Program-made: the position numbers and the translations under genes
DNA from: Chlorops oryzae
Lineage: Eukaryota; Arthropoda; Insecta; Diptera; Chloropidae
Direction: 5' to 3'
Length of the DNA: 64,000 nucleotides
Assembly: GCA_020466095.1 (NCBI GenBank)
Contig: CM035806.1
Coordinates: 70,323,077-70,387,076 of the forward strand
The notes under the pieces: model-generated
The model's input: the letters and a program-made list of their open reading frames with translations, nothing else
What the model was told of the DNA's origin: nothing
Database searches by the model: none
In this document: piece by piece, positions 1 through 9,780 of the stretch
Position numbering within the stretch: position 1 is the stretch's first letter
Layout: each line of letters opens with the position of its first letter

Positions 1-1
1 G

Positions 2-580
2 GTTGATGAAACCAATTTCAATTTGTTTTGCCGAAGGACTCAAGGGTGGTCCAGGAAAGGAAGTCGAAGCACGCAACTTCTTCCAGCCTCTAGGGGTCCC
101 AACATACACCTTATCGGTGCTATATCAAGCATGGGAGTGGTGAAAATGGACAGGAAGAGAGGGTCTTTCAATGCCTTGTCTGCAAAGGAATGGATGCAGT
201 CTCTTTTAAATAGGTTGGAGGAAATGGGCAATGATGTATCAAATGTGGTAGTTGTGTGTGACAACGCGCCTTGCCATTCCAGGCTGGAGGAAATTTTTGA
301 CACATCTTCTGCTACCCTTCTTAGACTAAGCCCGTATTCGCCTATGCTCAATCCAATTGAAACCATCTGGTCTAAGATAAAAAGTTTGGTGAAAGCGCAA
401 ATGGCAGTTCCAGAAGTCAGCCGTCCCAATATGGGAGAACAACGACTGGCATATGTTGAAAACCTAATGGATGAGGCCAAATCCAAGATTACTGTTTCCG
501 ACTGTAGCCGTTCCATACAGCACTCTACTACATTCCATATACCAGCTACAGCTATGGAAGATATGGAAGTTGGACAATAA
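2..580 (+). CDS. Transposase, IS630/Tc1/mariner superfamily, C-terminal part
   Basis: This is the catalytic core of a cut-and-paste transposase whose N-terminus lies left of the window. The frame is open from base 2 and begins with V-D-E-T-N, which fits the first catalytic Asp. The second Asp is in CDNAPCH and the acidic third residue is the Glu in SPYSPMLNPIETIW, as in DDE_3-type domains. The Asp-to-Glu spacing is 32 residues, not the 34 of classical Tc1 or mariner, so the family is left open. The DNA-binding part is not seen. The frame is intact to its TAA and runs into AT-rich simple sequence. No terminal inverted repeat was found on the right side. Confidence 0.75.
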   Translation, partial: VDETNFNLFCRRTQGWSRKGSRSTQLLPASRGPNIHLIGAISSMGVVKMDRKRGSFNALSAKEWMQSLLNRLEEMGNDVSNVVVVCDNAPCHSRLEEIFDTSSATLLRLSPYSPMLNPIETIWSKIKSLVKAQMAVPEVSRPNMGEQRLAYVENLMDEAKSKITVSDCSRSIQHSTTFHIPATAMEDMEVGQ

Positions 581-599
581 AGCTTTTCTTTTGTTTTTT

Positions 600-850
600 C
601 TTTAACATTACCATTACTAATATCTAATATCTAATATTACTTCCATTATTATTATTACTGTTTAAATTACCATCACCATACTTCCATACCATGCTACTAT
701 TACTTTTATTATTATAACTATTCCTATGCCTCATAATTTTTAATTAACATCCATTATTATTATTACTGTTATCATTAATACTACTGCTACTATTACTTTT
801 ATTATTATTACTTTGTATTACTATTCCTATGCCTCATACTTTTCAATAAA
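600..850. repeat. Imperfect TTA/ATT microsatellite tract
   Basis: The stretch is dominated by interrupted runs of ATTATTATT, TTACTATT and TTATTACTG units, typical of decayed trinucleotide repeats. No coding signal is seen. The rest of the gap up to 1034 is AT-rich with nothing recognisable. Confidence 0.8.
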
Positions 851-1034
851 CAGATTGAAAAATTTGGAAGCCGAACTCATTATTTTAATTACACCAAGTG
901 AACGTAAAAAACAAAAGGTTCTGTTAGGTGTTAGTACATAGAAAAATTTGAAAATACTCCTTACACCGTTCTCAAACATGTGACAATGTGCTTTTATAAG
1001 ATTGTTTTATTGGGCAAAAAATGCAAAAACAAAC

Positions 1035-1765
1035 TTTTCTCAATATACAATTGTTACTTTCTCATTTTCAATACAAAATTCTCATTTTCAATTATGCTTT
1101 TCTAAATTTCAAATGGAAAGTCCCATTTTTAATTGTTTTGATCTCAATTTCATCTATTCATATTTTCTCATTTTCAATTATTTTGTTCTCAATATCATTT
1201 GATTTTTTCTCATTTCCAATTGAAAATTCTAATTTTCAATTGTGCTTTTCTAAATTTCAAATGGAAAGTCTCATTTCAATTTGCTCATTTCTCGAATAGA
1301 AATGAAAAATATCATTTTCAAATAATCTATTCTCAATTTCAAATGAAATTCTCATTTTCAATTGCTCAGTTCTTGATTTCAAATACAAAATCTCATTTCC
1401 AAATACCATTTTCTCAAATTGAGATAGAATTTCTCAATTTCAAATGCCTTTTTCTCGTTTTCAACTCTTCTTTTCTCAAATCCAATTCGAAAACCTCATT
1501 TTCAATTGTGTTTTTCTCAATATCAAATCCAAATTCTCAATTTCAATTGCCCTAGTCTCAATTTCAAGAAGAGTTCTCAATTTCAAATATGTTCTTCTCA
1601 ATATCAAATGCAAATTCTCAATTACAATTGTTCCTTTCTCAATTTTAAATCAAAAATCTCATTTTGTATTGTGTTTTTCCCAATATCAAGTAGAAAGTCT
1701 CGATTTCAATTGATCTTTTCTCAATATAACTTGCTGAAGTCTCATTTACAGTTGAAAATGGTGTA
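1035..1765. repeat. Minisatellite of about 20-bp units (TCTCAATTTCAAATG type)
   Basis: Units of roughly 19-22 bp beginning TCTCA(A/T)TTTCAA repeat more than 30 times with drift. Open frames inside it encode only repetitive Phe/Ser/Gln-rich peptides that follow the DNA repeat in three frames, so they are not genes. The array lies directly upstream of the tnp2-like pseudogene. Confidence 0.85.
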
Positions 1766-1850
1766 GATCAGGAATTATTGCGGTCGAAATTTTAGATTTG
1801 TCACTGTACGAAATAAGCTGTGAGCCACTGTAGTTAAAAATCCGTTTAAT

Positions 1851-2646
1851 AACTTAGATTCGGAATACCGGTTGCTTAAAAAGATAGAACAATTAAAAAT
1901 TTTCAAAAGGCCAACAGTTTTCACAATAAGTAAACAATTAGATGACGTTTTTGTTAGGGGAATACCAACTTTGAAAGAAAATTGTATAGAGGGAAGCTTA
2001 TGTGACTTTAAATTTGAATTAAAAACGTATTTCGAAAGTCCAAACGTTTTAAGAAAGACTTTTGAAAATATAGAAAAAATTAAAGCTTCAAATAGATTAA
2101 ATCACTTCATAAATGGAGAATTGTGGAAAAGAAAAGCTGAACAATTTAATGGTAAAATCGTTTTCCCGTTATTTTTATACTTCGACGATTTTCAAATTAA
2201 TGATCCTCTTGGACACCACCAAAAATCTATATTAGGAATGTACTGTTCAATTCCAATCATTCCACAAAATCAACTAGCTCACCTGAACAATATTTTTGTT
2301 CTTGGTTTTATCAATTCAAAAGATGTGCGTGATTTCGGAAACTCGGCTGCTTTTAATCGACTGACGGAAACTTTAGAAGATATTTCAAAAAATGGAATTG
2401 AAATACGTTATGGGGATCAAATATTAAAAATATTTTTTTACCTTGCTCAAATTCTAGGTGACAATTTAGGACTGAATGAAGTTCTGGGTTTTACCGCTAG
2501 TTTTAATAGTGCTTCTTATTGTAGAATATGCACAGCTACCAAAAAAGAATGTCAAAAAACTTCTATTGAGTTATCTGAAAATCTTAGAACTAGAATTAAA
2601 TATAAAAAAGAGACAGAAGACCCATTTTCACTTACTGGAGTGAAGT
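1851..2646 (+). pseudogene. tnp2/CACTA-like transposon protein, N-terminal half, cut by an LTR element
   Basis: The protein resembles a transposon-encoded family common in insects and cnidarians, seen in motifs such as LYFDDFQINDPLGHHQKSIL and a Cys-x2-Cys near YCRICTATKKEC. It looks related to tnp2-type (EnSpm/CACTA-like) transposases; the family name is my recollection and not certain. The frame opens at 1851 after a stop. No convincing ATG start is visible, so the true N-terminus may be lost. The frame runs without a stop to 2646, where a Gypsy element is inserted, and resumes in the same frame at 7243 once the element and one AAGT copy are discounted. It is therefore one gene split in two. 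Confidence 0.65.
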
Positions 2647-2915
2647 TGTAGTGCCCCTTGAAGTTAAAAATGAGTTCGACTTCTTTTAGTGTCAAATCGA
2701 GTAAGCCGGGACTGAGGGAAAAATAAATTAACTTTCGAATCGATTTCATTTTTTAAAAATATAATAAGAAATTTGTATTCTTGCTTATTAATAAAAAACA
2801 AATAAAAAAAGTATCAATCTTTCTTTTTAATAAAAGAAATATTAGTCCTTCTTGCTAATCGAACCAGCCTCAGAGTGTGTTCCTGAAAGGATCCTATAAA
2901 CTCCGAAGAACTAAA
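2647..2915 (+). repeat. 5' LTR of the CsRn1-like element
   Basis: It begins TGTAGTGCCCC and ends ...GAACTAAA, and is repeated almost exactly at 6969-7238. Short open frames on its minus strand occur identically in both LTRs and are not genes. Confidence 0.9.
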
Positions 2916-2916
2916 T

Positions 2917-2933
2917 TGGTGACCCCGACGTGA
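2917..2933 (+). other. Primer binding site, tRNA-Trp type
   Basis: TGGTGACCCCGACGTGA lies two bases after the 5' LTR. It is complementary to the known 3' end of insect tRNA-Trp, the primer used by CsRn1-clade elements. Confidence 0.75.
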
Positions 2934-2946
2934 TCCGAAATACAGG

Positions 2947-3816
2947 ATGCCGGTCGTTAACTCCGACGAGGAAGCGCAAGGCGATGGAATCCAACGTAAC
3001 TCGGGGGCAGCACAAGCACTACCTATTGCAAGTACTAACCGCCCGCCTCAGCAGAGCGGCCTTATAAATCGTGTAACAGTGAAAGTACCACCGTTTTGGA
3101 CAGACCATCCAGAAATTTGGTTAGCGCACGTCGAAGCGCAGTTTGCTTTGGCAGCAGTTGTTAGTGGCACTTGCAAATTTAACACCATCGTCGCTGCTTT
3201 GGACTCTAACGTGTTATCGCAAGTTCGCGATGCAGTTTTGTGTCCACCTGATAATGGCAAGTACGACAATTTAAAGCAGCGAATTTCCGAACGCTATTGT
3301 GAAAGCGAGCAAAAGAAAACGCAAAGATTGCTGTCGGAAATCGATTTGGGCAACAAAAGACCTACGCAACTTCTCGGCGAGTTAAGCTCTCTCGCTAAAG
3401 ATAAGGTCACAAACGATTTCCTGAAATCCCTCTGGTTGCAGCGTCTGCCATCAACAGTCCGAGCGATCCTGCAAGCTTCTGAAGCAAACTTACCGGAGCT
3501 TGCAAAACTCGCTGATAAAATTATGGAAGTCGGCGACTACCAAATGTGTGCTAAGGTGACGGTTGAAGGTCAAAACACGCCCGGCGCAACAGACATTAGT
3601 TCTCGCGTCAGCGAGCTGGAGAAGCAAATCAACAAATTAGTTATGGGTAACAGTAACAACAAGCGACGCTCGCGATCAACTTCTCGCAGACGATCCTTCG
3701 ACAAGGAGAATAAGCGAAATGAGACGAAGAACAACTTATGCTGGTATCATTTTAAGTTTGGAGACAAGGCTCAAAAATGTCGTGAGCCTTGTATTCATTT
3801 TAGTTCAAAAAACTAA
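2947..3816 (+). CDS. Gag polyprotein of the CsRn1-like element
   Basis: The 289-residue frame encodes the capsid/nucleocapsid precursor. Residues 45-190 carry the clade's conserved block (VPPFWTDHPEIWLAHVEAQF, ERYCESE, LWLQRLPSTVRAIL). A basic Arg/Ser-rich stretch at about 235-260 precedes the zinc motif C-W-Y-H-F-x-F-G...C-R-E-P-C at 265-283. The ATG follows the primer binding site closely and the length is normal for the clade. The frame is intact; pol follows after a short gap. Confidence 0.85.
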   Translation: MPVVNSDEEAQGDGIQRNSGAAQALPIASTNRPPQQSGLINRVTVKVPPFWTDHPEIWLAHVEAQFALAAVVSGTCKFNTIVAALDSNVLSQVRDAVLCPPDNGKYDNLKQRISERYCESEQKKTQRLLSEIDLGNKRPTQLLGELSSLAKDKVTNDFLKSLWLQRLPSTVRAILQASEANLPELAKLADKIMEVGDYQMCAKVTVEGQNTPGATDISSRVSELEKQINKLVMGNSNNKRRSRSTSRRRSFDKENKRNETKNNLCWYHFKFGDKAQKCREPCIHFSSKN

Positions 3817-3831
3817 TTACGCCTTTTGATC

Positions 3832-6800
3832 AAGCGACCACATCAAAAGCATTCTGTCAGGTCGCTCGTCTAATGGTCCGCGACAATAACTCAAAACTGA
3901 ATTTCCTAATCGACACTGGCGCGGACATATCAGTCCTGCCTAAGTCTCGCAACAAATGCACAGCACAACCAAATGGTAAAAAACTATACGCCGCAAATGG
4001 ATCGCCCATTTAAACATACGGTGAAGAAAGAATTCGATTGTCTCTTGGATTAAGACGCGACTTCACGTGGACGTTTATCGTCGCAGAAGTCAACTCCCCC
4101 ATCCTCGGATCGGACTTCCTAAAGTACTACGATTTATTGGTCGACATCAACAGGAACAGGCTTATTGATAGGAAGACGTTACTGGAATCGATAGGAGTGC
4201 CCAAAATTACAGCTGCTCCGCGAATTTTAGTCTACAACGTGAGTGATCACTATGCCCACCTTTTGCATGAGTATAAGGACCTTGCACTGATCAATATAGG
4301 CAAACGTACGACCGAATCCAAGGTCACACACCACATAAGCACAAAGGGAGCACCGGTGTTTGCGCGTGCCAGACCACTCTCCAGTGATAAATTACAGGCA
4401 GCAAGAAAGGAATTTCAGTACATGATGGAAAAGGGGATTTGCCGTCCATCTAAAAGCAATTGGGCCAGCCCCTTACATTTGGTAAAAAAAATCAAATGGG
4501 GACTGGCGACCGTGTGGTGATTTTCGTGCCCTGAACAACATCACCGTGCCGGATAGGTATCCGATTCCGTATCTGCACGATGTAACTACGATTTTGCCTA
4601 CAGAGCAATTTTTCAACGATCGATTTACAAAAGGCATACCACCAAATTCCGGTTGAGCCTTCAGACGTTCCAAAGACCGCGATAGTAACCCCATTCGGGT
4701 TGTTTGAATTTTTGTACATGACGTTTGGGTTAAGAAATGCTGCTGAAACGTTTCAGCGATATATGAATGAAACTCTCAGCGGGCTAGACTTTGTTTTTTG
4801 CTATATCGACGACATTCTTATCGCGTCAACATCTGAAGCCGAGCATGAGCAACATGTGCGAACCGTGTTCGACCGCCAGAGAAAAGCAAAACTCGCAATA
4901 AACGTTGATAAGTGCCAGTTTGGGAAGCAAAGAGTAAAGTTTCTCGGCCACCAAATAAGCGCACAAGGTCAACAACCTCCAGAGGAAAAGGTAGAGGCTA
5001 TCCGAAACTTCACGCAACCGCGAACCGTTAAGGAGTTAAAAAAATTCTTGGGAATGATAAACTTTTACCGTCCATTTATACCACGAGCAGTAAGAAATCA
5101 GAGTTTTTTGCAACAGCTAATACCAGGAAACCGAAAAAACGATAATCGTACACTCGCCTGGACGCCAGAAGCAGTCACGGCATTCGAGAACTGCAAGAAT
5201 GATCTGTCAAACGCTACGATGCTAAGTTATATGGCACCAAATGCTGCATTAACGTTGACAACAGACGCCTCTGACGACGCCGTTGGTGGAGTCTTGCATC
5301 AAATTGTCGATGGAAGTGTCCAACCACTTGGTTTTTATTCCCGGAAATTAACCCCAGCTCAGCGAAACTATAGCGCATACGACCGAGAGCTCACTGCTTT
5401 ATTTCAAGCTGTACAACACTTTAGACACGCATTAGAGGGAAGAGAATTCGTGATATACACGGATCATAAGCCACTTATTTTCGCTTTTAAGCACAGAGCG
5501 GAGAAGGCATCACCACGAAGGGTACGTCAACTCGACTACATAAGCCAGTTTAGCACGGACATTCGACATCTACCGGGATCGGACAACAATGTTGCTGATT
5601 TTCTGTCACGCATAAACACCCTTCAATCACAGATTAACTTCGAAGAGATGGCAAGGCTGCAAGAAGAAGATGAGCAACTCCAAGAATTGTTGCTAGGCGG
5701 GAAAAACATTTCTGTGGAATTGCAAAGGTTGTCGATTCCAGATTCTACGAAAGAGCTGTATTGCCACGTTATCCGGAAAAAGATTAAACCATACGTTCCG
5801 CATCTAATGCGTCAGGAGGTCATCCGAAAAATTCACTCCTTATCACATCCAGGTATCAAAGCAACGAAAAAATTGATCTGTGAACGTTTCTTTTGGCCTT
5901 CCATGACTACAGATATTGCCCATTTTGTGCGAGCATGCATCCCATGTCAGAAAGCTAAGATTCATCGACATACAAAAGCACCATTAGGAGAGTATGATGT
6001 AGTGGACTCCCGATTTGCGCACATCAACATTGACATTGTAGGGCCGTTGCCAAGTTCAAACGGATATCGTTATTGCCTGACATGCGTGGATAGATTCTCA
6101 CGATGGCCGGTTGCCGTACCACTTATGGAGATCACAGCTGAAGCCGTTGCAGGTGCCCTAGTTAGTCAATGGATTTCAGTATATGGTGTTCCGAAGAAGA
6201 TAACAACCGATTTGGGACGGCAGTTTGAATCACAGGTTTGTCGAGAGCTCACAAGAACCCTGGGTATAAACCATCTCCGCACAACGGCATATCATCCGCA
6301 GTCTAACGGAATGGTCGAACGCTGGCATCCAGCTTTAAAATCCGCGATTAAATGTTGCGAAACGAATGAATGGACAACGTCACTACCTCTGATATTATTG
6401 GGCATGAGAGCTACAGTCAAGAGTGACATCGGGGCATGTCCAGCTGAATTAGTCTTCGGAACACCACTATGTTTACCAGGGGAATTCTTCGTCGAACGAA
6501 ACAGCAACATTAGTGAATCAGACTTCGTCAAAGCTCTCCGCAAAGCCATGTCTAATTTGCCGATACTGAAACCATCTCGACATAATATCGAAAAAAATTT
6601 TGTACAGCCTGCTCTGAAGGTCTGCGAGTATGTCTTTGTAAGAGTTGACAGAGTACGAACACCTTTAGAGTACAACTACGAGGGTCCGTTCAAAGTTGTA
6701 TCAAGAAGCGACAAGTACTTTACCATAAAGGTGCATCAAAGAGCCTCGAAGATTTCGATTGATCGACTCAAAGCCGCTTACATATTCAACGACATTCCAG

Positions 6801-6940
6801 CAGGAGAAAAAAAACAACCCAACACCAAGGAAAGTTACGATTACAAAGCACCAGACGAAACCAACACGAATTCATCCGAAGAGAAACCTAAACCCCGCGT
6901 TACTGCATCCAGAAAGCGTGTTCGATTTCCTGCCAAATAG
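3832..6940 (+). pseudogene. Pol polyprotein (PR-RT-RNase H-IN) of the CsRn1-like element, broken
   Basis: The domain order is standard. Retropepsin has D-T-G-A-D at 3912-3926. Reverse transcriptase has YIDD at 4802-4813. RNase H shows [11 protein letters not shown] near 5260. Integrase has an HHCC finger near 5840-5955 and core acidic residues in [15 protein letters not shown] and MVERWHP. The 4700-6940 part is one long open frame. Upstream the copy is damaged: a stop at about 4012, a frame change near 4490 in an A-run, and another near 4615, so RT palm motifs before YIDD are split over three frames. The integrase Asp region reads TDLG where TDRG is usual. A full polyprotein is not made from this copy. 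Confidence 0.85.
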
Positions 6941-6951
6941 CTTGAACCATT

Positions 6952-6968
6952 AACTAGGGGGGGAGTAT
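6952..6968 (+). other. Polypurine tract of the CsRn1-like element
   Basis: A run of eight G within CTAGGGGGGGGAG ends directly before the 3' LTR, where the plus-strand primer is expected. Confidence 0.75.
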
Positions 6969-7238
6969 TGTAGTGCCCCTTGAAGTTAAAAATGAGTTCG
7001 ACTTCTTTTAGTGTCAAATCGAGTAAGCCGGGACTGAGGGAAAAATAAATTAACTTTCGAATCGATTTCATTTTTTAAAAATATAATAAGAAATTTGTAT
7101 TCTTGCTTATTAATAAAAGACAAATAAAAAAAAGTATCAATCTTTCTTTTTAATAAAAGAAATATTAGTCCTTCTCGCTAATCGAACCAGCCTCAGAGTG
7201 TGTTCCTGAAAGGATCCTATAAACTCCGAAGAACTAAA
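6969..7238 (+). repeat. 3' LTR of the CsRn1-like element
   Basis: It is the 270-bp partner of the repeat at 2647, with about three base differences, and is followed by the second AAGT target copy at 7239-7242. Confidence 0.9.
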
Positions 7239-8310
7239 AAGTCATCGGTGAAAGAAAATTCAATTTGGAACAATTTATCTAATTTTCATATTTCTGACAA
7301 CAAGGCCTGTGACTTAATGCATGACATTTTCCTTGGAGTAGCAAAATATAACTTATCAAATGTTTTAAACTATTTCATATATGAAAAGAAATACTTTACT
7401 TTAGAGAATTTTAACCATAAAACAATTATTTAATTATGGACCAACTCTTATCGGAAACATATCTCATCCAAATACTGAAAAGCAGATTTAAAAAAAAAAT
7501 ATTCCTATGAAAGCAGTGGAAATGAAATTATTTGTGCACGTAATATTACTTATATTAGAAGGGCTAGTTCCGAATAGTGATCCGGTTTATCAATTCTTGG
7601 TTACTTTTGTCAAAATTGTTGATATTCTCCTATTGAATTATTTCTGCGATGATACTTTAAATGAATTAAAGTTATTGATTTCTAAGCACAATAACTTCAT
7701 CATAGAACATTTCAATGAGAAACTTAAACCCAAATACCATTTCATGACACATTACGCCACTGTTATAAAGGAATTAGGTCGATTAAAATATTTGTGGAGT
7801 TTCCGTTTTGAAAGTAAGCATCAGTTTTTTAAAAGATACGCTCATATCAACAACTCTCGATTAAATGTTCCGTATACGCTAGCATTAAAAACTTGTCTTC
7901 AGTTTTCCTTTAACCTTGTTGAAGCAAACTCCTTCCAAAACGAAATCTCAAATATTGAACAAATTGCTAATATTAATTTAGCTGAACTTTCTTACTACAA
8001 AAATCTATGTACACATCTAACTATTGGTCACAGTGTAGAAAGCATAATATATCGGGGCAAAACTTATAACACAAATAGCTATGTAAAGTTCAAAAATATA
8101 ATCTTAATTATACTTAAAATATTTTATGAGATAGAAGAGGAATTATATGTGATAGGACAAGAGATAAACAGCACGTTTTCCGAAGAGTTACAAGCTTTTA
8201 TAATATTAAATACCTGCAATGCTTACCACATAAAAAGGATGGAAAATGTTTCATTTCCCTCCATCGTAACTGTGTTAAATAACGGAAATCGCGTTCTTAG
8301 GTTTAAATAA
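7239..8310 (+). pseudogene. tnp2/CACTA-like transposon protein, C-terminal half
   Basis: This continues the gene interrupted at 2646. Recognisable parts are KACDLMHDIFLGVAKYNL near 7295, a FNYGP-type block near 7432, and LKPKYHFMTHYATVIKELG followed by LKYLWSFRFESKHQFFKRY near 7730-7850, which are conserved in the family. The frame breaks at 7433 and has a stop near 7485, then runs openly from 7507 to 8310. The copy is a pseudogene even apart from the Gypsy insertion. The second LTR element begins 46 bp after its stop. Confidence 0.65.
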
Positions 8311-8356
8311 ATATTATAAGTTTTTTAATAATTTTATTTAATTCAAAATATATATA

Positions 8357-8796
8357 TGTAATGCGATAAAGTGTGGACGCGGCATAACGTCGGGCAGTGC
8401 AGACGGAACGTTAGGCGGGTATGAAAACAGACTTGGAATGAGCAGCGGAAAAAAGAGTACAACACTAGAAGAAAAGAAATAAAAGCCGACGCGAAAAGCT
8501 GAAATAGGAATACGCAGAAAAGCAGATATAAAAGGAAAATAAAAGCCGTGACAGCCGTTCATCATCGTTCGTCTAATTAAAAATCGAAGCTGTAAATTGT
8601 CGTGGAAGCCGCTGCACATTGCTGGGTGCAAACTCTGAGCTGAAAAGTTTGATAGCCGTTGCCCGTTGCTCTGACGAAATCGAAACCGCACATCGTCTTA
8701 TACACTTTTGCAGATGTCTCTAAATAAGGCCGTAATTTGTGAAAATCTTTTATACCATAAGCTAACCTTTATTTTAATAAACTAATACTCTTTACA
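8357..8796 (+). repeat. 5' LTR of the second Gypsy element
   Basis: It starts TGTAATGCGATAAAG and ends CTCTTTACA, and is repeated at 12846-13281. A minus-strand open frame across it is duplicated in the other LTR and is an artefact. Confidence 0.9.
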
Positions 8797-8798
8797 TT

Positions 8799-8813
8799 TG
8801 GGGGCTCAACCGG
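8799..8813 (+). other. Primer binding site, probably tRNA-Pro type
   Basis: TGGGGGCTCAACCGG starts two bases after the LTR. The first nine bases match the tRNA-Pro 3' end; the rest differ, so the assignment is tentative. Confidence 0.5.
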
Positions 8814-8867
8814 TTCAGCTATAAAAGTTTTTTGAGCTCACAGTTATACGGTTATACAGAGACAGGA

Positions 8868-9780
8868 ATGGAAGAAGACACCGAGACAGCGGAAGAGCAA
8901 GAAAAACGGCAAATATACAACACAAGACTAAAAGCGAAAGAAACGGCAGTCGGAGAGTGGAAGCAGGAAAAAGCGGTTGTTCAAAGCCTTTCTCATAAAA
9001 TGGAAGCGCAAATTAACGAAAATATAATACTAGAAGTCTTCAAAATTTAATACAAATGTTGACTCTAAAAATACAAGCGAACGAAATAAAGCAAAATGAG
9101 ACGAAGATTTCTGCAGAAAATTTTGGTAAAATTGTTCCGGACTACGATGGTCGAAGTGTTCCAGTCGAGCATTGGTTTTCCAATTTTGACCAAAATTCAG
9201 AAGCATACGGATTGACAGAGAAGCAGAAAAATGTACAAGCAAGTGGAAAAATGATAAAAACGGCGCAGTTGTTTCTAGAATCGATTGTTGTTGCTACATA
9301 CGAAGAATTAAAAAGGGCAGTTGTAACGGAATTCAAACGTACGTATGAAAGCGCAGAAATTCATAAGAAGTTGTGTGATAGAAAGAAAGCAAAAAACGAA
9401 ACTTTCCACGAGTATGTTTTGTACATGAAAAAGATAGCGGCATTGGGAAATATTGAAACAAAGTCCGTTATTCGATATATAGTTGACGGCTTGGATATAA
9501 AGAACGAATTTAAATATAACATGTACAGTTGCGAAAACTATAATAAAATCCACGAGCAGTATGAAGTGTACGACCGATTAGCTGAAAAAGAAAAGACCAA
9601 AAGGCAGTATAATGAAGGAAGAAAGAGCGAGTCAACTGTAAAACCGAGGCGATGCTTTAATTGTGGATCAGCAGATCACGTGCGGAAAGACTGCAAATCA
9701 GAAACAAAATGCTTTTCATGCAATGGCGAAGGGCACATGTCGAACAAGTGTCCGAAATCTACAGCGGCTGTCAACGTGGC
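8868..9780 (+). pseudogene. Gag of the second Gypsy element, one frame break
   Basis: The likely start is the ATG at 8868, since the upstream part of the frame has only a TTG. The first piece (60 residues, Glu/Lys-rich, coiled-coil-like) ends at a TAA at 9050. The rest continues in another frame from 9056: a capsid-like block (VPDYDGRSVPVEHWFSNFDQ), a basic linker and two CCHC knuckles (CFNCGSADHVRKDC and CFSCNGEGHMSNKC, about 9655-9755). The frame fuses into protease. One frame change lies around 9045-9060. Confidence 0.8.

Larger units (their letters stand above)
2647..7238 (+). mobile_element. Complete Ty3/Gypsy LTR retrotransposon, CsRn1-like
   Basis: Two near-identical LTRs (269 and 270 bp) flank gag and pol. 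The insertion is bounded by the 4-bp target duplication AAGT (2643-2646 and 7239-7242). The primer binding site matches the 3' end of tRNA-Trp. The Gag has an unusual Cys-x-x-His...Cys...Cys pattern in place of a normal CCHC knuckle. Both traits are known for the CsRn1/Kabuki clade. No env-like frame follows pol. The LTRs differ at only about three sites, which suggests recent insertion, yet gag-pol carries a stop and frame breaks. Confidence 0.88.

Noticed and set aside
40..516. Minus-strand 158-codon open frame over the first transposase
   Set aside because: It is the shadow of the real plus-strand DDE frame and has no recognisable domain.
1002..1766. Several overlapping open frames in the minisatellite
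   Set aside because: They occur in all three frames and simply translate the 20-bp repeat.
2552..2749. Minus-strand frame repeated at 6841-7071
   Set aside because: Both lie in the LTR pair; the duplication comes from the LTRs, not from a gene family.
8338..8691. Minus-strand frame duplicated at 12659-13162
   Set aside because: This too is LTR sequence read backwards.
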